From positions 1 through 46,901 of the forward strand of contig JAFZOJ010000147.1 in the NCBI GenBank assembly GCA_017550685.1: DNA of 46,901 bases. Direction: 5' to 3'. Shown in pieces: positions 8,235 to 16,773 of the stretch (the stretch's first letter is position 1; each line of letters opens with the position of its first letter). The notes under the pieces are model-generated. The model had not been told where the DNA came from. It saw only the letters and a list, made by a program, of their open reading frames with translations, and searched no databases. The translations under genes and the position numbers were made by a program. This DNA is from Treponema sp. Lineage in GTDB: Bacteria; Spirochaetota; Spirochaetia; Treponematales; Treponemataceae.

Positions 8235-9401
8235 ATGGAAATCAAAAACAAAAAAACTTTTTATCTTGGTTTAATCGCATCAATTATTTGTACGATTATT
8301 TTTATCTGGTTCAGTGTAAGACCTGGCCTAATGGGTACTTTGCACTGGCATGTAGGCATTAAATGCGCCTATATTTCACTTTGCGTAATTGCAGCATTGC
8401 CGGTCATCTTCTGGCTGCTTTCAACTTTTATAGATAAAAAAGCCCTTAATATTCTTTCAAGAGTTTTTTCCATTTTTTCAATGAGCTTGTGGGTTATTGC
8501 CTATGTTGCCCTTATGATTCTGCCACGCCTTAAGATTGATAACTCAGGCTTGAATCTCCTTTCTCAAAAAGATCCTCTTCCTGCAACAAAAACAAGCGAT
8601 GGTGCTCTTGCTCACTATGCCTTTGCTTCTGACCCACACTGGGGTTCGTCAAACTCAAATGAAGAAGCCCGCACAAAGATTTTGCAGCAGGTTGATTCAC
8701 GTAACTATGATGCCTTCTTCTGTCTTGGCGACATTTCCGAAGTTGGTATGATTACTTCAATCATGCAGAGTGCAGTTAATGATTTCCGCGACAATGTTAA
8801 AAATACAAAAACTCTGGTAATTCCGGGCAATCACGACTTTATCGTAAACGGATATCCTGCTTTTAAACAGGCCTTTATGAACAAAGGTGACAAAGATTAT
8901 TTCCGTCTTGATAACGGTACTATCCACATGATTTTCATGTTTATGAAATGGGATGACGCTGAGTTCAGTAAAACTCAGGAAAAATGGCTCATTAAGCAGC
9001 TGGAAGAAATTCCACAGGAAGACACAGTAATTCTTCTTTCGCACTGCTATATTACAGGCTCGGGTTACTGGGATGCCACAGCCAACAGATATTGGGGCGA
9101 CATTCCGGGCGTTATGAAAAGACTCTGCCCGATTCTTGAAAAATACAATGTAGACCTGCATCTTAGCGGCCACAACCACTTCTTTGAATTCCTTGAAAAG
9201 GATGATGTAGATTATGCCATTATTGGTGCAATGGGCGGTAAACTTGATAAAGATCTTGTTTACCAGTCTCCATATTCAAAGTGGCTTGATAACAAAAACT
9301 TTGGCTGGCTTGATATGAAGGTTTTTGCCGGTTATCTTGAACTTACTGTTTTCAAATATGATGGAACAGTCCTTACAACAAAGACAATTACAACTAAATA
9401 A
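8235..9401 (+). CDS. Membrane-anchored calcineurin-like metallophosphoesterase
   Basis: A 388-residue protein. The first 115 residues hold three or four transmembrane helices (FYLGLIASIICTIIFIWF, ISLCVIAALPVIFWLL and SLWVIAYVALMILP are the clearest). The rest is a metallophosphoesterase with all signature blocks: SDPHWG (DxH), LGDISE (GD), GNHDF, LLSHCYI and LSGHNHF (GHxH). A binuclear metal site is therefore expected to be active, probably outside the membrane, resembling YkuE-like enzymes. Start chosen at ATG 8235, nine bases after AAGGAG; the TTG at 8214 would overlap the arabinofuranosidase. Hsp33 starts directly after its stop. Substrate unknown. Confidence 0.85.
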   Translation: MEIKNKKTFYLGLIASIICTIIFIWFSVRPGLMGTLHWHVGIKCAYISLCVIAALPVIFWLLSTFIDKKALNILSRVFSIFSMSLWVIAYVALMILPRLKIDNSGLNLLSQKDPLPATKTSDGALAHYAFASDPHWGSSNSNEEARTKILQQVDSRNYDAFFCLGDISEVGMITSIMQSAVNDFRDNVKNTKTLVIPGNHDFIVNGYPAFKQAFMNKGDKDYFRLDNGTIHMIFMFMKWDDAEFSKTQEKWLIKQLEEIPQEDTVILLSHCYITGSGYWDATANRYWGDIPGVMKRLCPILEKYNVDLHLSGHNHFFEFLEKDDVDYAIIGAMGGKLDKDLVYQSPYSKWLDNKNFGWLDMKVFAGYLELTVFKYDGTVLTTKTITTK

Positions 9402-10373
9402 ATGATAAAGGCACCTATAACCGACAAAGAATTAAAATCTCATTTAGATTCCCTTGAGCCTGACAAGCTGCGCATTTTTACAATGGCAGACGGTCGGGTT
9501 AGGGGAGCACTCTTTCATGGTACCCGTCTTGTAAACCAGATAAGGGCACAGCATAATCTTGGAATCTTAGAAACCTATATTCTTGGACAAGCCTGTCTTT
9601 GTGCAAGCCTTACAATTCCAATGATGAAGGATCTGGAACACAACGTTATCAAATACGAAGGAACAGGTCCTGCCGAAGGATATTCTGTAGAGGCTGATTC
9701 TACCGGTTATGTAAGAGGTTATCTTTTTACAGATAATATCCCGGTTACCAAAGAGCTTGATAACTGGGACTTAACAAAGTTTATGGGTCCGGGCAGCTTT
9801 ACTTTTTCCCGAGTACACAAGGATGATAAATATCCTCAAAGCTCTACCGTAGATGTAGACGGCGACAATATCGCAAAGGATTTTGCAACTTATTTTGCAC
9901 AGTCTGAACAGATAAATACTGCCTTTAATTCAAGCATCCAGTTTGATAAACAGGGCAGGGTTATAGGTGCCGGCGCCATGTACATTCAGGTAATGCCAAA
10001 AACCGGAGGAACCAAGGGTGATGGCGGCGGAACCGACAGTCATGCCGAAGAATCCCTAGAAGAAGAAAAGCTCCTTACCGGCGTAGAAAATGCTTTTAAA
10101 GCCTGCCCAAGCCTTGGCCTTTTATACAGCGAGAAAGAAGTAGACAGCGAAGATATCATCATAGGCCTGTTCCGCGAGTTCAACCCCGTAATAACAGTCC
10201 AGCGCGACATAATCTACGACTGCCCCTGCTCCGAACAAAAATACATCGACTACTTAAAAACCGTCCCACCCGAACAACTAAAAGAGTTTTTGGAAGGCTC
10301 CACCGACGGCACCTTACAGATTCAATGTAGAAATTGTGGTTCTCTTTATAAAATCCCCGTAGAAAAATTATAA
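9402..10373 (+). CDS. hslO: Hsp33 redox-regulated chaperone
   Basis: A 323-residue cytoplasmic holdase activated by oxidation. The N-terminal domain has the family sequence GRVRGALFHGTRLVNQIRAQHNL, GYSVEADSTGYVRGYLF and SSTVDVDGDN. The C-terminal redox switch has four zinc-binding cysteines, C274-x-C276 (DCPCSEQK) and C309-xx-C312 (CRNCG), with spacing normal for the family. Residues 210-230 are a Gly/Asp/Glu-rich insertion (GGTKGDGGGTDSHAEESLEE) in place of a more compact linker. The ATG abuts the preceding stop (TAAATG) and no Shine-Dalgarno is visible, so translation is probably coupled to the phosphoesterase gene. Confidence 0.93.
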   Translation: MIKAPITDKELKSHLDSLEPDKLRIFTMADGRVRGALFHGTRLVNQIRAQHNLGILETYILGQACLCASLTIPMMKDLEHNVIKYEGTGPAEGYSVEADSTGYVRGYLFTDNIPVTKELDNWDLTKFMGPGSFTFSRVHKDDKYPQSSTVDVDGDNIAKDFATYFAQSEQINTAFNSSIQFDKQGRVIGAGAMYIQVMPKTGGTKGDGGGTDSHAEESLEEEKLLTGVENAFKACPSLGLLYSEKEVDSEDIIIGLFREFNPVITVQRDIIYDCPCSEQKYIDYLKTVPPEQLKEFLEGSTDGTLQIQCRNCGSLYKIPVEKL

Positions 10374-10390
10374 ATCAAAATAATTAAAGC

Positions 10391-10461
10391 GTTTAAAATA
10401 TGACGCGAGGGAACAAAACGGATGGCAAAATGACTCTGTTTGTTGATGCCGCATTTTAAAC
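10391..10461. repeat. 52-bp dispersed repeat, copy 1, inside a 9-bp inverted repeat
   Basis: Bases 10401-10452 match the reverse complement of 46439-46490 at 49 of 52 positions by eye (begins TGACGCGAGGGAACAAAACG, ends GTTTGTTGATGCCGC). This copy is bracketed by GTTTAAAAT (10391-10399) and ATTTTAAAC (10453-10461), a perfect 9-bp inverted repeat. It ends two bases before the tmRNA -35 box. It encodes nothing recognisable. Confidence 0.85.
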
Positions 10462-10463
10462 CC

Positions 10464-10492
10464 TTGACGATATTTTTTTTTGTTATTATATT
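10464..10492 (+). promoter_or_regulatory. tmRNA promoter
   Basis: TTGACG (10464-10469), a 17-base spacer with a T-run, and TATATT (10487-10492), ten bases before the tmRNA 5' end. The tRNA-Glu and rpsT promoters have the same design. Confidence 0.7.
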
Positions 10493-10502
10493 TAGAGGTC
10501 AT

Positions 10503-10882
10503 GGGGGTGTCCCGGTTTCGACGGGATCGCGAAATCTTGTACTGCAAGTAGGACTGAAGGTTCCTTAAACTGACAAACAAATAACTGCAATTTTCGCAAG
10601 AAAAGAAGAAGAAGCTGAAGAAGCTTCTTTTGCAGAAGCACTCGCTGCGTAAGCACGTGTGCAGGAACTCCCTGGGCCCTGTTCCGCGTTTGGGGATGTT
10701 TCCTTTACCTATCGGGACTTGCTGCATGTAGCTTCTGAAATACATGCGGGACTCTTTTTTCAGAATACGGAGACGACGCTTGTTATGCTGCTACCGTCTC
10801 CCGACAACTACCTCGCATAACTAAACCTGTAGATGTACCTGGTTTACCTTCCCGGACAGGAGTTCAATTCTCCTCACCTCCA
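10503..10882 (+). ncRNA. ssrA: tmRNA (SsrA), trans-translation RNA
   Basis: A 380-base tmRNA that rescues stalled ribosomes. The 5' end GGGGGUG pairs perfectly with CACCUCC at 10875-10881, with A10882 as discriminator. The tRNA-like part shows the diagnostic GGTTTCGACGG at the start and the T-arm GACAGGAGTTCAATTCTCCT at the end. CCA is not encoded (ATA follows). The tag frame follows ATAACT: resume codon GCA at 10587, 21 codons, TAA at 10650-10652. The tag begins AIFARKEEEA and ends SFAEALAA, so the proteolytic ALAA end is conserved but the tag is long and Glu-rich. A second GCA at 10596 would give 18 residues. Promoter and terminator are both adjacent. Confidence 0.96.
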
Positions 10883-10902
10883 ATATAAGCGCTCTTACTG
10901 AT

Positions 10903-10931
10903 AAAAAAGGGACTCAAACGAGTCCCTTTTT
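10903..10931. terminator. Bidirectional rho-independent terminator
   Basis: Stem GGGACTC / GAGTCCC with loop AAAC, flanked by an A-run and a T-run, so it works both for tmRNA (+) and for the SpoIIE lipoprotein gene ending at 10932 (-). Confidence 0.9.
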
Positions 10932-12956
10932 TTATTTCTTCTTAATAATAAGCAGTGTCGTATCATCCGTAACCTTGGCGCGGTTTGCAAAGGTCCTTGC
11001 TTCATCCACGATATTTTCTATCTGATCTTTAATCGGCAGGTCAGAGTTTTTAAGGAAGGTTCTCTTTAATCGTTCAAGACCAAATTCCTCGCGGTTACGG
11101 TTCATTGTTTCTACAAGACCATCTGTATACAAAAGCAGAATATCATTCTTTTCTACGTTAATATTTACGCTTTCAAAATTTACAGGGAAATCAGAAATAC
11201 CAATAACACCGGTTTCGTTAGTACTTCCGCGTTCAATAAGTTCAAGCTTGTTTTCCTTGGCCTTGTACCAGATTGCATTAGGATGACCCGCATTTACAAA
11301 TTCAATCTGGTTACCCTTAATACGCGCAAGAATACCTGTAAGATAATTTTCAACATTACCTTTCTGCAGAATAATTCTATCGTTTATAATGTAAAGAACT
11401 TCGTTAAGAGCAAGCTTGTTTCCCTTGTTAAATTCATCATTGATAATATTCTTTACAAGCATTGTAACAAGACCGGACGAAATACCATGACCCGAAACAT
11501 CAAAAAGACCAAAACCATTAAGGTTGTCCTTTGAAAAATAAAAGTCATACAAATCGCCCGAAACACCTGCCATAGGCTTGTTATAATAGGCTACTTCAAA
11601 ATTCTTAAAATCAGGAAGCTTTACATTGTAAAAACTTCTTTGTACAAAAGAGGCAAGTTCAATTTCCTTGTCTGCACGTTCAATTTCGTATTTAAGATGC
11701 GAGTTGGTTTCTTCAAGAGTAGTGTTAGCTCTGGTAAGTTCTTCGGTTCTGTTCTGAACAAGTTTTTCCAGATTTGCATTAAGGAAGTCAACCCTGTTAC
11801 ACTGAGAAACAAAGAAGATAATGAGCATGGCAAGGAATGTAAAGACTGTAAACTGCCATCCCAGAACAATAATAAGAGAAAATACATTTCTTTTAATCAG
11901 AATAAGCAAAGCAGTTACAGTTACAGAAATCAAAACAGGTGCAAAACCACCTGCCAGCTCAAATACCTTTCGTTTGTTTTTGCGTAAACTTATAAATATC
12001 ATTACGCAGGCATAAATCATCTGTATTGCAACTAAAATATATGAAACTCCAAGCCAGATAAAGTAATCATGCATACTGGAAGTAAAAGCAATAAAGAAGC
12101 ATGGCGCAACGGTAAGGGCAGTTCTGAATATTCTTAGAGTTAGTTTTTCGTGAAATTTAAGATAATCTTTCATAAAGCTGACTGCAAAATAACTTGAAAG
12201 AATAGAAGCTATTCCACGAAAGATTTTCTGATACCAAAGATATGAAAAACCGCTTTGATAGATAATCGGATATTCACCAATACATAAAGATACAAGGAAT
12301 AAACTTGAGAAAATATTCATTAAGGCAAAAGAAAGATATTGTTTATCCTGTCGTCTCTGGTAATAAACGGTTATGTACATTATACCAATAACAAACATCA
12401 TCCATGAACAGATAAGATGCAGCTTGGAATTTATAAAATCAAAATTCTTTTCATCTGTTAGAATTCTGGCCGCAGTTGAAATATAAGGATTGCTTCCTAT
12501 GCATCCTTCGCCTTCTACATAAATATTAATGATAATTTCATTAATAGAATCATTACATAAAACTGCTGGTATAATATAAGTGCTTGCTTTTCCGCCTACA
12601 GAAAAAGTATTTGGAGGAAAGAAACCTGTATTGCCTATATAGTTTCCGTTAAGATAAAACTCATTTGCAATTTTTATGTTTCCAAGAAAAATTTTTAATG
12701 TTTTGTTCTTGAGTTCTGCAGGAATTGTAAAATGAGTTTTTACATAAATGTTTCCGGTACGGTTAGGCAGCGATTTTTTGATTACGTCAAAATCAGATAA
12801 GGCAAAAGTTATATACTGTCCTTTTATTCCTGTTGTACTGTAATACCAGGGTTGATCCAGTTCAATTACCGGATCTTTTCCCTTGGAACAGGAAGTAAAA
12901 AGTGTGAGGAAGATTGCAATTAATATATAATGTAAGCCTCTAAATCTAATTTTCAT
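10932..12956 (-). CDS. 7TM receptor lipoprotein with SpoIIE-type PP2C phosphatase
   Basis: A 674-residue sensor phosphatase. Residues 1-24 are a lipoprotein-type signal ending LFTSCS. About 25-170 form an extracytoplasmic beta domain of the kind found in 7TMR-DISM receptors. About 175-385 contain seven hydrophobic helices. A long coiled coil (NANLEKLVQNRTEELTRA onward, about 395-440) joins these to a SpoIIE/RsbU phosphatase. Its metal and catalytic blocks are visible: GVSGDLYDF, FGLFDVSGHG, VNAGHPNAIW, LLLYTDGLVE. It should sense an external ligand and dephosphorylate a STAS antagonist, likely the one at 13728-14066. It lies beyond a terminator from that operon, so it is probably expressed separately. 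Confidence 0.9.
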   Translation of the reverse strand: MKIRFRGLHYILIAIFLTLFTSCSKGKDPVIELDQPWYYSTTGIKGQYITFALSDFDVIKKSLPNRTGNIYVKTHFTIPAELKNKTLKIFLGNIKIANEFYLNGNYIGNTGFFPPNTFSVGGKASTYIIPAVLCNDSINEIIINIYVEGEGCIGSNPYISTAARILTDEKNFDFINSKLHLICSWMMFVIGIMYITVYYQRRQDKQYLSFALMNIFSSLFLVSLCIGEYPIIYQSGFSYLWYQKIFRGIASILSSYFAVSFMKDYLKFHEKLTLRIFRTALTVAPCFFIAFTSSMHDYFIWLGVSYILVAIQMIYACVMIFISLRKNKRKVFELAGGFAPVLISVTVTALLILIKRNVFSLIIVLGWQFTVFTFLAMLIIFFVSQCNRVDFLNANLEKLVQNRTEELTRANTTLEETNSHLKYEIERADKEIELASFVQRSFYNVKLPDFKNFEVAYYNKPMAGVSGDLYDFYFSKDNLNGFGLFDVSGHGISSGLVTMLVKNIINDEFNKGNKLALNEVLYIINDRIILQKGNVENYLTGILARIKGNQIEFVNAGHPNAIWYKAKENKLELIERGSTNETGVIGISDFPVNFESVNINVEKNDILLLYTDGLVETMNRNREEFGLERLKRTFLKNSDLPIKDQIENIVDEARTFANRAKVTDDTTLLIIKKK

Positions 12957-12970
12957 TTATAATCCAGAAT

Positions 12971-13029
12971 TTAAAAAAATTGTCTAAAAAGCAATATAAC
13001 GTAAATGAAATATAAACTTTTTAGACAAT
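12971..13029 (-). terminator. Terminator-like hairpin after the RsbW-like gene
   Basis: A perfect 13-bp inverted repeat, ATTGTCTAAAAAG (12979-12991) and CTTTTTAGACAAT (13017-13029), with a 25-base AT-rich loop. On the minus strand a run of seven T follows. The stem is AT-rich and the loop large, so termination may be partial; a regulatory role is possible. Confidence 0.6.
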
Positions 13030-13068
13030 ATTAAATATATTCGTTTGAATTAAGTTGATAATCTCTAA

Positions 13069-13623
13069 TTATTCACCGTCGTGGTTAACGTTCTTGTACT
13101 TCTGCTGATATTTCTTGAGCATTGCAACAGCATTTCGTTTACCATTGTAAACAAAACCACCATTCCAGTATTCAAGAGCAGCAAAAAGGGCGTTACCACC
13201 ATCCTGACTGTCCGATTCCTTGGTGCGGAAAGATACATAGTCAGCAAGCTGCATAAAATCATTATTGTGAAGACATTCAAGACGCTTCTTGTTAAATTCG
13301 TTCCATTTTTCCAGATCCTGGAAACCTTCGCCTTCGTCCTGTACAATAATATGAGCATGTGTAGCGCTGAATGAATACCATACTGTAACTTTTTTATTTA
13401 TATCGCAGTGATTTCCATGTTTTACTGCGTTCTTAATAACTTCACTTATCTGCTGTTCAAGAAGGTTCAGTTCCTTAATTTCTGTTGGAGCTGACTGAAC
13501 AATAAGCAATGTAAAATATCTTATCTGACGGAAATCCGAAGGGAATTCCTTTTTGAGCATATTAGTTTTGTCAAATAACGGATCATTTTCATCCGAGCGC
13601 AATTCTTTAAAATCCTGAGCCAC
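13069..13623 (-). CDS. RsbW/SpoIIAB-like anti-sigma kinase (HATPase)
   Basis: A 184-residue GHKL ATPase of the anti-sigma/switch-kinase type. The N box is EVIKNAVKHGN, the G1 box VQDEGEGF, and QDGGNALFAAL lies where the G2 lid is expected. Such kinases phosphorylate a STAS antagonist on serine and bind a target protein when the antagonist is phosphorylated. The start is GTG with an excellent AAGGAGG six bases upstream. It follows the STAS gene by about 100 bases on the same strand and completes a partner-switching set with the SpoIIE phosphatases. The region between N and G1 boxes is shorter than in histidine kinases, as expected for this family. The bound target is not in the window. Confidence 0.85.
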   Translation of the reverse strand: MAQDFKELRSDENDPLFDKTNMLKKEFPSDFRQIRYFTLLIVQSAPTEIKELNLLEQQISEVIKNAVKHGNHCDINKKVTVWYSFSATHAHIIVQDEGEGFQDLEKWNEFNKKRLECLHNNDFMQLADYVSFRTKESDSQDGGNALFAALEYWNGGFVYNGKRNAVAMLKKYQQKYKNVNHDGE

Positions 13624-13727
13624 GAGATTCCTCCTTAAAGCCTGATCCTCCCGTAAAAACCAGACTATGTATTAAACTTTTTTTTTAGCTTGTTATAAAC
13701 TTTGCTTTGCTGTGTTAAGCTTAGCTT

Positions 13728-14066
13728 TTACTCTTTCACCATGAGAAGTCCTTCCTCAACGCTGTTTGCAATAGGGAAGTAACCCATAAGTTTGGTAAGT
13801 TCGATTACCTTCTTAACCGAGCCATGAATGTTGGAAATAGCAAGTTTAAGATTCATCTTTTTGATTGTAGAACAGATGTATATCAATGCACCGATTCCAG
13901 ATGAGTCGATGTAGTCAACTTGTTCCAAATTGATTACAAAGTTTTTAACGTTCTTTTCAAGCATCTTCATAACAAGCTCTTTTAACTTGTAAGAGTTGTA
14001 AAGATCCATCTCACCTGTAACATCAATAATGTAGACATCTCCATTCTTACGTATTTTAAGTTCCAT
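13728..14066 (-). CDS. STAS-domain anti-anti-sigma factor (RsbV/SpoIIAA-like)
   Basis: A 112-residue single STAS domain. The conserved phospho-acceptor segment is VDYIDSSGIGALIYI, where Ser55 or Ser56 should be phosphorylated by an RsbW-like kinase. Upstream GEMDLYNSYKLKEL is the usual first helix. AAGGAG precedes the ATG at normal spacing. It lies 26 bases after the GAF/SpoIIE phosphatase gene, so phosphatase, antagonist and kinase are encoded in order on one strand. The gap to the kinase (13624-13727) holds AT-rich sequence with a weak AGCTT hairpin and no other gene. Confidence 0.92.
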   Translation of the reverse strand: MELKIRKNGDVYIIDVTGEMDLYNSYKLKELVMKMLEKNVKNFVINLEQVDYIDSSGIGALIYICSTIKKMNLKLAISNIHGSVKKVIELTKLMGYFPIANSVEEGLLMVKE

Positions 14067-14092
14067 AAAGAAGCTCCTTTTCCTAGTTTATT

Positions 14093-15766
14093 TTATTGAA
14101 TCTTAACAACCAGAATACTCTGGTCATCGTATTGCTGTGCAGATCCGCAGTATTTTTTCAAATCGTCTTTAACACGTGTTGAAATGTCCTTTGCATTTGC
14201 ACCCTTGTTCTTTAAGATAACTTTCTTTAAATTTTCAACAGCATATTGTACACCATTTTCATTTAGAGATTCAAGTAAACCGTCTGTACAGGTAACAATG
14301 ATATCTCCGGCTGAAAGATCCAGGTTGATGTCTGAATAAACTGTATTTTTTTCTACACCCATTGGTTCGCTGGATGTTGAAATCTGCTTAAAGTCTCCGC
14401 TTGCGGCAGAGAAGTGGAATACAGGATTGTTTCCACAGGTAGAAATCTGAGCCTTATTCTTGGTACTGTCAAAATTGATGAGGGCAACGCTTGCAAAATG
14501 GTCAATTTTTGCACTGTCGCTGCAGATACCTCTGTTGGCCCATGAAAGGATTGTTGCTGCAGTCTGCTCTGTGTTTACAGTAAGCTTTAAGATTGCACGA
14601 ATCATGATCATTACAACAAGGGCATTCATTCCTTTTCCGGCAACGTCTGCCATTACAAAAGAAATCCTGTCTTTGCGTGAAGCAATTACATCATAATAGT
14701 CGCCGCATACACCTTCGATAGTGTTTGAGAAGCAGCCGATTGAAACATTTGGAATAACCGGAAGCTTGGCTGGCAGAAGATCCTTCTGATATTTAGAAGC
14801 AATAATACCGTCCTTACTGAGTTCTGCATGCTCTGCGTATGCAAGGAAGCTGTAAAGTGGTGTGATTGCAGTAGAAATGGCATCTGCAAGAATAACAGCC
14901 ATGTCAAAGTCGTCTTTGTTGAATTTTTCGTTTTCCGGAAGACGTGCAAGTCCAAGAAGACCGAGCATTCTGTCCTGCTGCTTGATTGGAGCAAAAATAT
15001 AGCTTCCGCACTTAAGGAATTCTTCTGGACCGTTCTGATAAACACGTGGATCCTTAATAGAATCTGTAATAAGCACAGGTTCGCCTTCTGAGAAAATGCC
15101 TCCAAAGATATTGTCTGTAAGAGGGAACTGTGCAAATCTGAGGTTTGTTTCAACACGCAAAGGCTTGTGCGGAAGATCATCAGGCAGTTTATATGGTGGA
15201 GGGAATGAACCCATAAGAGATTTTACTGCAAGAGTATTGTCATAATCATCACCGATCAAAATAACGCATCCGTCTGCATTAACCTTTTCGGTAACCATTT
15301 TATTACAATAATCAAGGAAGTTTTCCATTGACTTGTCGCGTGAGAAGAATTGAGATACCTGGGAAACAAGGTTTTTGTTAACTTCAAGAAGTCTTTTGTT
15401 CTTTGCTTCAAGCTCTGCAATTACATTCTTTACGACATCACTGTTTTCGATTGCGGCATTCTGTTCTGCAATTCGTTTTTCAGCCTTTTTCTTTTCGCGG
15501 GCTTCAGGGTTATCAAAAGCCTTGATGACAAGATAAGGCAGTGTAATGAATTCTGCAAGAATTACTGCAAAAACGAAATAGATAAAATGCTTGTCAAAGA
15601 AAGTAAATATTGCACATGCAACCAGAATTCCGGTAACAATAAAGAAAGTAAAGCTGACTTTTGCAGTATTCCTTAACTTCATTATAAGAAGAAAAAGGAA
15701 AAGCAGAAGCCCTAATCCGGCGGCAACAAGCAAGGGTACGCTAATGTAATTATCTATGGAACCCAT
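14093..15766 (-). CDS. Membrane GAF-SpoIIE (RsbU-like) phosphatase
   Basis: A 557-residue protein. The first 85 residues hold three transmembrane helices (PLLVAAGLGLLLFLFLLIM, FIVTGILVACAIFTFF, FVFAVILAEFITLPYLV). A coiled coil at about 90-140 (EKKKAEKRIAEQNA, ELEAKNKRLLEVNKN) leads to a GAF-like domain at about 145-310, with LGLLGLARLPENEKFN near its end. The SpoIIE PP2C domain spans about 335-555, with GVCGDYYDV, SFVMADVAGKGM, STCGNNPVFHF and IIVTCTDGLLESL. It is predicted to dephosphorylate the downstream STAS protein in response to a small-molecule or redox signal. It heads the STAS-kinase operon. Confidence 0.9.
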   Translation of the reverse strand: MGSIDNYISVPLLVAAGLGLLLFLFLLIMKLRNTAKVSFTFFIVTGILVACAIFTFFDKHFIYFVFAVILAEFITLPYLVIKAFDNPEAREKKKAEKRIAEQNAAIENSDVVKNVIAELEAKNKRLLEVNKNLVSQVSQFFSRDKSMENFLDYCNKMVTEKVNADGCVILIGDDYDNTLAVKSLMGSFPPPYKLPDDLPHKPLRVETNLRFAQFPLTDNIFGGIFSEGEPVLITDSIKDPRVYQNGPEEFLKCGSYIFAPIKQQDRMLGLLGLARLPENEKFNKDDFDMAVILADAISTAITPLYSFLAYAEHAELSKDGIIASKYQKDLLPAKLPVIPNVSIGCFSNTIEGVCGDYYDVIASRKDRISFVMADVAGKGMNALVVMIMIRAILKLTVNTEQTAATILSWANRGICSDSAKIDHFASVALINFDSTKNKAQISTCGNNPVFHFSAASGDFKQISTSSEPMGVEKNTVYSDINLDLSAGDIIVTCTDGLLESLNENGVQYAVENLKKVILKNKGANAKDISTRVKDDLKKYCGSAQQYDDQSILVVKIQ

Positions 15767-15812
15767 TTATAATAACTCCTTAATTATCTTTATAATTCTA
15801 ACATTGAAATTT

Positions 15813-16763
15813 TCAATCGTCAAGTTTTATATAATTATCGGCAGAATTTATTGAAATAGCCCTACGTAAAACGATTCTTGTGAAAAAATTTTTAATCCGT
15901 TTGTGCAAAGGAATTCTGTAATATCGGCCAAAATCCTGTACAGCCTTGTCTATGGAAACATCATCACCGAAATTCTGCTTGAGAGAATCCCAGTAACGCA
16001 CAATCCATACATACATGTCTGCTAAAGTTCGTTTTGGGAACTTATGAAGGATGTGACATTTTCTTACAGAGGTAACAATAGGCAGATAAACCCTGTTAAA
16101 CCATGATTCTACGGCTGTATCCAGGGTAACTTCCTCTTCTTTTCCCTGATTCATGTAGTATTTGTGGGTTAAAATGTGGTTATAGATAACGTCATAGCGT
16201 CCTGTCCGCGAAAAATCCAGGCACCAGTAGTCGGTTATGTCGCCAAAGCCTGTTTCTGCATAAAAAAGTCTTTTTTCGTAGTTGATAATCTGCTTAATGA
16301 TATCCTGCATGTTTTCGGGACGGTTAAGCTTGATTTCGCTTTGAAGGGATACAACTTCGGCATCTATAAACTCTGTTCCGCGTGATTTTGCTACCGAAAC
16401 CCTGTGATTTCCGTCGCGTACAAAGTACAGGCCCGAAATTTCATAAACCTTTATAGGCGGAAGGATAATATCCTTGAGTGCAGCCTCGTCCACATGCTCC
16501 CATCTGTTGCGCAAATGTGAGCTTTTTGGAAAAAAATGATTATCAAAGTCGTTATATCGTCCTTCGCTTCCTACAATTTTATCTATTGGAATAACCTTCA
16601 TGCCTAAATAAGTTTCGTTTGTAGGCTTTAAAAGCTGTTTTACATCGTTGAGCGAAATAAGGGAAACTTCTTCCGGCGTCAAAAAGTGCTGAATTTCGTT
16701 AAAAAAAGCCTTATTTCTTGCCTTGGTAAAGTCTTCCTCAGGTGTCTTATCGTATAAATCCAT
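15813..16763 (-). CDS. ParB/Srx-fold domain protein
   Basis: A 316-residue cytoplasmic protein. Residues about 50-140 carry a ParB-like fold: VIPIDKIVGSEGRYNDF, LPPIKVYEISGLYFVRDGNHRVSVAKSRG. The sequence VRDGNHRVS is the hallmark G-x-HR of ParB/sulfiredoxin-type nucleotide-binding domains. The C-terminal half is rich in aromatic and basic residues and I recognise no second domain. The ATG at 16763 has GGGAGGAAAA directly upstream; a TTG eight codons earlier would overlap the preceding stop. It follows the metallophosphoesterase gene by 10 bases, so these share an operon with the TPR-Mrr gene. Function is unknown; a DNA-binding or CTP-dependent role is only inference. Confidence 0.75.
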   Translation of the reverse strand: MDLYDKTPEEDFTKARNKAFFNEIQHFLTPEEVSLISLNDVKQLLKPTNETYLGMKVIPIDKIVGSEGRYNDFDNHFFPKSSHLRNRWEHVDEAALKDIILPPIKVYEISGLYFVRDGNHRVSVAKSRGTEFIDAEVVSLQSEIKLNRPENMQDIIKQIINYEKRLFYAETGFGDITDYWCLDFSRTGRYDVIYNHILTHKYYMNQGKEEEVTLDTAVESWFNRVYLPIVTSVRKCHILHKFPKRTLADMYVWIVRYWDSLKQNFGDDVSIDKAVQDFGRYYRIPLHKRIKNFFTRIVLRRAISINSADNYIKLDD

Positions 16764-16773
16764 TTTTCCTCCC

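Noticed and set aside
10368..10745. 125-codon minus-strand frame across tmRNA
   Set aside because: It runs through the structured tmRNA and the 52-bp repeat and has no protein-like features.
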